DNA of 6,929 nt from Actinomycetes bacterium (GTDB lineage Bacteria > Actinomycetota > Acidimicrobiia > Acidimicrobiales > Palsa-688): positions 1 through 6,929 of the forward strand of contig JAJZWW010000169.1 of the NCBI GenBank assembly GCA_021846485.1, written 5' to 3'. Both the position numbers and the translations under genes were made by a program. Every line of letters starts with the position of its first letter. Position 1 is the stretch's first letter. The notes below the pieces were generated by a model. It was not told where the DNA came from. It made no database searches and was given only the letters and a program-made list of their open reading frames with translations. Of the stretch, positions 4,287 to 6,929 are shown piece by piece.

Positions 4287-5500
4287 TGACCCGCCCGACG
4301 CCGCTCAACCGCGCAGGTCTCGCAGGCGTCGCCCGCCGCCACCGCCTCGCCGTGGCGGTGCTCGCCGCGCCGGTCGCGCTCGTGGTGCTCGGCCTGCTCG
4401 CCCATCCCGCCTCGGCCAGCAACGCGCCTTGCCGCACGGTCAGCGCGGTGCTCGTCTCGTCGACGGGCGACAGCTCGGCCACCACGGGCAGCGGCGGCAC
4501 GCCGGCGCCGATCGAAGTCGGCCCGTCCCCGACCGGGACGCCGACCGTGCCGGCCTCGGGGGGCGGGGGGAGCGTGTCGGGTGGCACCCAACCCTCGCCG
4601 GGGCTGTTCGACATCCCCGGCCAGATCGAGGCCGCACTCGACGACTGGTTCCGAAGCGTCGTGACCGACGCCTTGAACCCGGTGTTGGACGTCATGGGCC
4701 ACACGCTTCTCGCCACCCCGAACGTCACCGCCCAGAGCCGGGTCGGCCAGCTGTGGGAGATGGCGGCCGGGATCGCCGATGCCTGCCTGGTGCTGTTCGT
4801 CCTCGTCGGCGGGGCGATCGTGATGGGCCATGAGACCGTCCAGACCCGCACCGCCATCAAAGACGTCCTGCCGCGCATCGTGCTCGCCGCCGTCGCGGTG
4901 AACGCCAGCCTGTCGCTCGCAGGCCTTCTCATCTCGACTGCCGACGCGTTCTCCAAGGCGCTGCTCGGCACCGGCGTCGACCCCACCCAGGCGGCCGTCG
5001 TGCTGCGCCAGCTGGTCCTCGGCTCGCTCGCCTCGGGCGGCATCTTCTTGGTGCTGCTCGGCGCGGTGGTGGCCGTCTTGGCGGTGGTGCTGCTCGCCAC
5101 CTACGTGATCCGCCTGGCGCTCGTCGTCGTCTTGGTGGTGGCCGCCCCCCTGGCGCTCGTCTGCCACGCCCTCCCCCAGACCGAAAGCCTCGCCCGGCTG
5201 TGGTGGCGGGGGTTCGCCGGGGCGCTTCTGGTCCAAGTCGCCCAGTCGCTCGTGCTCATCTGCGCGCTGCGGATCTTCTTCGCCTCGGGTGGGGCGGCGA
5301 ACCTGGGGATCGCGTCGTCGGGCGGGCTGGTCGACTTGTTGGTCTCGGCCTGTCTGTGCTGGGTGCTGGTCAAGATCCCGACCTGGGTCGGCCGCATGGT
5401 GTTCTCGGGGTCCCGACGCCGGGGCGGTGCCCGCAGCGTCGTGCGAGACCTGGTGGTCTACAAGGGCATCAAGGCGCTCGCCGCGGGGGTCGGGCTGTGA
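4286..5500 (+). CDS. TrbL/VirB6-like polytopic membrane protein of the conjugation T4SS
   Basis: The predicted protein has 404 residues. ATG 4286 overlaps the pilin stop (TGATG) and has no separate ribosome binding site, implying translational coupling. A basic N-terminus and hydrophobic segment (21-39) end in an ASA signal-cleavage-like site. A low-complexity Gly/Ser/Thr/Pro stretch (57-105) follows, then an amphipathic region (107-160). At least five more hydrophobic segments lie near 162-180, 197-216, 250-275, 277-293 and 311-330, with another near 348-363, and a basic C-terminus (RRRGGARS) ends the chain. TrbL/VirB6-family proteins form the inner-membrane part of the translocation channel; assignment rests on membrane topology and on position between pilin and PrgI genes, which is typical in actinobacterial elements. 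The stop overlaps the next start by 4 bases. Confidence 0.83.
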   Translation: MTRPTPLNRAGLAGVARRHRLAVAVLAAPVALVVLGLLAHPASASNAPCRTVSAVLVSSTGDSSATTGSGGTPAPIEVGPSPTGTPTVPASGGGGSVSGGTQPSPGLFDIPGQIEAALDDWFRSVVTDALNPVLDVMGHTLLATPNVTAQSRVGQLWEMAAGIADACLVLFVLVGGAIVMGHETVQTRTAIKDVLPRIVLAAVAVNASLSLAGLLISTADAFSKALLGTGVDPTQAAVVLRQLVLGSLASGGIFLVLLGAVVAVLAVVLLATYVIRLALVVVLVVAAPLALVCHALPQTESLARLWWRGFAGALLVQVAQSLVLICALRIFFASGGAANLGIASSGGLVDLLVSACLCWVLVKIPTWVGRMVFSGSRRRGGARSVVRDLVVYKGIKALAAGVGL

Positions 5501-6513
5501 CCGCCGCCGGCGAGGAGGGATCGGGTCGGGTGCGGATCCCCGCCGATGTCGGACGCCCCGACAAGCTGCTCGCCGGGCTCACCGCCCGCCAGCTCGCCAT
5601 TCTGGCCGCAGCCGGCGTGCTGGTGTGGGGTGCCTATCTCGCCACCCGCCATCTCGTCCCCCTCGCCGGGTTCGCCGCGGCCGGCGCGCCGATCGCCGGC
5701 GTGGCGAGCGTGCTCGCCCTCGGACACCTCGAAGGCCAGCCCGCCGACCGGCTGGTGGTCGCCGCCTGGCGCCACCTGCGCGCCCCACGCCGGCTGGTCC
5801 CCGCCCCCGACGGTGTCCCCGGCACCCCGGCGTGGGTGCAGGCGCTGCCCGGCCCGCTGCCCGCCCCTCTCCGGCTGCCGTTGTCGAGCATCGACGGTGA
5901 CGGGGTGGTCGACCTCGGCGCCGACGGCCTGGTCGTGATCTGCCGGGCCAGCTCGGTCACCTTCGCGCTGCGCACCCCGACCGAGCAGGAGGCGCTCGTC
6001 GCCGGGTTCGCCCGCTGGTGCAACTCGCTCAGCGAACCGGCCCAGGTGGTCGTGCGCGCCGAACCGGTCGACCTCACCTCGATGATCGACGCGATCCTCG
6101 ACGCCGCCCCAGGGCTCGCCCACCCCGGTCTCGAAGCCGCCGCCAGGGAGCACGCCGGGTTCCTCGCCGAGCTCGCCGAGCGCCGCCGCCTGTTGCACCG
6201 AGAGGTGCTCGTCGTGCTCCGCCAACCCCGAGCCACCACCGGCGACGGCGGCGGGCGGGAGCGGCTCCTTCGTCGGGCCGAGGAGGCTGTCAGCGCGCTC
6301 GGCGCCGCCGGGGTGACGCTCCGCGTCCTCGACGGCCCGGCTGCCACCAGCTGCCTGTGGGCCGCCCTCGACCCTGCCGGGGGCTTCCGACCGGTTGCCA
6401 TGGCGGCGCCCGGCGAGACGATCACCGCCCGAGCCAGCATCGTCACCCCCGGCAAGGACGACAGGCGCGACGACAGGTGTGACGACCGGCAGGCGGCGGA
6501 GGCGGACCGGTGA
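5497..6513 (+). CDS. PrgI-family (VirB3-like) T4SS membrane protein with C-terminal extension
   Basis: GTG 5497 overlaps the TrbL-like stop in a GTGA arrangement; the protein has 338 residues. Residues 11-80 carry the PrgI/VirB3-like signature: an IPADVGRPDKLLAGLTARQL segment directly followed by two hydrophobic helices (about 32-49 and 54-76) joined by a short loop. Classic PrgI proteins are short; this one has a further soluble region of about 250 residues, including a strand-rich part (131-160) and a helical part with EHAGFLAELAERRRLLHREV (218-237), as in long PrgI proteins of actinobacterial elements. It likely anchors the VirB4-type ATPase at the membrane, consistent with the overlapping next gene. 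The C-terminus has three DDR repeats (321-332) and is hydrophilic. Confidence 0.85.
   Translation: MTAAGEEGSGRVRIPADVGRPDKLLAGLTARQLAILAAAGVLVWGAYLATRHLVPLAGFAAAGAPIAGVASVLALGHLEGQPADRLVVAAWRHLRAPRRLVPAPDGVPGTPAWVQALPGPLPAPLRLPLSSIDGDGVVDLGADGLVVICRASSVTFALRTPTEQEALVAGFARWCNSLSEPAQVVVRAEPVDLTSMIDAILDAAPGLAHPGLEAAAREHAGFLAELAERRRLLHREVLVVLRQPRATTGDGGGRERLLRRAEEAVSALGAAGVTLRVLDGPAATSCLWAALDPAGGFRPVAMAAPGETITARASIVTPGKDDRRDDRCDDRQAAEADR
6457..6492 (+). repeat. Three imperfect 12-bp repeats encoding DDR motifs
   Basis: GACGACAGGCGC, GACGACAGGTGT and GACGACCGGCAG follow one another in frame near the end of the PrgI-like gene and encode DDRR, DDRC and DDRQ. They probably reflect slippage in a disordered tail. 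Confidence 0.75.
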
Positions 6514-6929
6514 GCCGCCTGGTGCGCCGGCTCCTCGGCCAGCTGGTCGGCGTCCCGCCGCTCCGTCCGCCGGCCGTGTTCGGCCCCGACGCGCTCGAGG
6601 TGCTCCCTCGGGCGGTGGTCGTCGGGGGGGAGTGGTGCAGGACCTTCGCCGTCACCGGCTACCCCCGAGAGGTCGGCCGGGGCTGGCTGGAGCCGCTGTC
6701 TACCCACCCCGGCCGGCTCGACGTCGCGCTCGGGATCGTCCCGGTGCCCCCGGCGATCGCCGCCGACCGGCTCCGCCGCCAGCTGGCCCGACTCGAATCG
6801 GGACGCCGGGCCGACGCGGCGAAGGGACGGCTCGCCGACCCCGACGTGGACGTCGCCGCCACCGACGCCCGAGACCTCGCCCAGGGGATCGCCCGGGGCG
6901 AGCAGAAGCTGTTCCAGGTCGCGCTCACC
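6510..6929 (+). CDS. N-terminus of VirB4/SCO6880-type T4SS protein (3' end outside window)
   Basis: GTG 6510 overlaps the preceding stop (GTGA) and has GGAGG (6498-6502) at 7-base spacing. The open 140 codons run to the window edge. The segment FAVTGYPREVGRGWLEPL (46-63), then a strand with a conserved pattern of small residues (LDVALGIVPVPPAIA, 70-84) and RLRRQLARLESGRRAD (87-102) resemble the N-terminal domain of actinobacterial VirB4/SCO6880-type conjugation proteins. The Walker A and B motifs expected of a VirB4 ATPase would lie beyond the window, so ATPase activity cannot be seen here. Its position directly after the PrgI gene is the standard order. Confidence 0.82.
   Translation, partial: MSRLVRRLLGQLVGVPPLRPPAVFGPDALEVLPRAVVVGGEWCRTFAVTGYPREVGRGWLEPLSTHPGRLDVALGIVPVPPAIAADRLRRQLARLESGRRADAAKGRLADPDVDVAATDARDLAQGIARGEQKLFQVALT

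Noticed and set aside
4229..5236. Minus-strand ORFs opposite the TrbL-like gene (also 4210-5100)
   Set aside because: Antisense shadows; the plus strand encodes regular membrane helices while these are Gly/Arg/Asp-rich with no motif.
5634..6707. Minus-strand 357-codon ORF opposite the PrgI and VirB4 genes
   Set aside because: It spans two overlapping plus-strand genes with recognisable families and shows only Ser/Arg/Ala-rich composition.

Overview
This window is very G+C rich, with strong G/C bias at third codon positions, frequent GTG starts and ATGA/GTGA-type gene overlaps. It reads as actinobacterial DNA; the class cannot be fixed from sequence alone. The gene set (a small signal-peptide pilin, a TrbL/VirB6-like membrane protein, a PrgI-family protein and the start of a VirB4/SCO6880-type protein) marks it as the edge of a type IV secretion (conjugation) module of an integrative conjugative element or plasmid. 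No relaxase, coupling protein, integrase, att site, tRNA or rRNA is visible, so the type of element remains open.

Layout. The left part (1-1731, minus strand) holds two tandem, paralogous SAM-dependent amino-methyltransferases. They overlap by 11 bases and are read as one unit leftwards out of the window; the second is cut by the window edge. A divergent intergenic region (1732-1887) separates them from a plus-strand gene for a small protein with two winged-helix-like segments (1888-2460). Next is a 338-base non-coding stretch (2461-2798) with a hairpin and at least five copies of a CTACTGCAC-type site in both orientations. Then comes a gene for a regulator with a sigma-70 region-4-like helix-turn-helix and a six-fold DPGRD repeat (2799-3779). 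The T4SS operon follows: pilin (3783-4286), TrbL-like (4286-5500), PrgI-like (5497-6513) and VirB4-like (6510 to the edge), each start overlapping the previous stop from TrbL onward.

How the parts may work together. The most notable signal is a bipartite element, TGGTGTCCGG, 18 bases, then TATTTGG, found twice with identical spacing. One copy lies upstream of the methyltransferase pair (minus strand, 1800-1766). The other lies upstream of the pilin operon (plus strand, 3662-3696), inside the 3' tail of the sigma-like gene. Both face their downstream genes, so they look like a shared promoter or operator that would switch on the methyltransferases together with the conjugation machinery. By inference, the methyltransferases may modify the element's DNA for transfer or against host restriction. 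The region-4-like protein and the double winged-helix protein are the natural candidates for regulators acting on this element and on the CTACTGCAC sites. None of these regulatory links is proven by the sequence.
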